This document shows positions 63,934-64,000 of a stretch of DNA of 64,000 bases, in pieces; the first letter of the stretch is position 1, and each line of letters begins with the position of its first letter. The stretch is from Pyropia yezoensis (Eukaryota; Rhodophyta; Bangiophyceae; Bangiales; Bangiaceae), in the NCBI GenBank assembly GCA_009829735.1, contig CM020620.1:10661420-10725419 (forward strand). The letters run 5' to 3'. Both the position numbers and the translations under genes were made by a program. The notes below the pieces were generated by a model that had not been told where the DNA came from, did no database searches, and worked only from the letters and a program-made list of their open reading frames with translations.

Positions 63934-64000
63934 CCGTCCACAACGAATGAGCGTCCCCATGAACCGCTCCCTCCCCCTCTTCACGGGCACCACCCTACCC

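Noticed and set aside
1-64000. tRNA, rRNA or CRISPR loci
   Set aside because: No cloverleaf with A/B boxes, no rRNA-like block and no regularly spaced repeat-spacer array was found by reading.
1-64000. A microbial operon-type or defence system
   Set aside because: Introns, LTR elements and host genes are eukaryotic; no bacterial gene clusters are present.

Overview
This is a nuclear window from a GC-rich eukaryote. Support comes from canonical GT-AG introns, LTR retrotransposons of chromovirus type, cut-and-paste DNA transposons, very GC-rich mostly single-exon host genes padded with Ala/Gly/Pro/Arg low complexity, and dense (CCG)n and poly-G tracts. A bangiophyte red alga (Porphyra/Pyropia-like) fits best, but that is inference; nothing in the window fixes the species.

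Layout. 1-5,540: no convincing gene; an imperfect terminal-inverted-repeat element (59-483), a possible 65-residue exon, and nested inverted repeats ending in a 156-bp-arm fold-back (5,110-5,488). 5,542-9,880: a piggyBac-type element with matching 17-bp termini and a broken transposase (minus strand). 10,724-12,768: an unidentified two-exon gene. About 13,390-21,833: a region bounded by long inverted repeats, holding a two-exon Plavaka/CACTA-type transposase, (CCG)n arrays and a 130-bp minisatellite. 21,919-22,452: an unidentified small gene.

23,300-40,947 is the host-gene island: a secreted Cys-rich protein, a large MLO-like membrane protein, a secreted protein with 13-residue acidic repeats, an organelle-type cyclophilin with a 21-nt micro-exon, and UTP25, a nucleolar small-subunit processome factor. 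Cyclophilin and UTP25 are divergent across 562 bp. 40,948-43,167 is repeat-rich intergenic DNA.

43,168-52,816 and 54,559-63,933 are two complete chromovirus-type Ty3/gypsy elements, both with gag-pol on the minus strand and each with 5-bp target duplications. The first has 572-bp LTRs that read as identical, the second 469-bp LTRs with two differences seen. They belong to different but related families. Both share a primer-binding site, a GGGAAAC slip site six bases before the gag stop with pol in the -1 frame, a C-terminal chromodomain, and a long homologous ORF of unknown function on the opposite strand between pol and the 3' LTR. Despite their youth both carry stops or frameshifts in gag/pol, while the opposite-strand ORFs are intact. 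This shared architecture is the most notable feature of the window.
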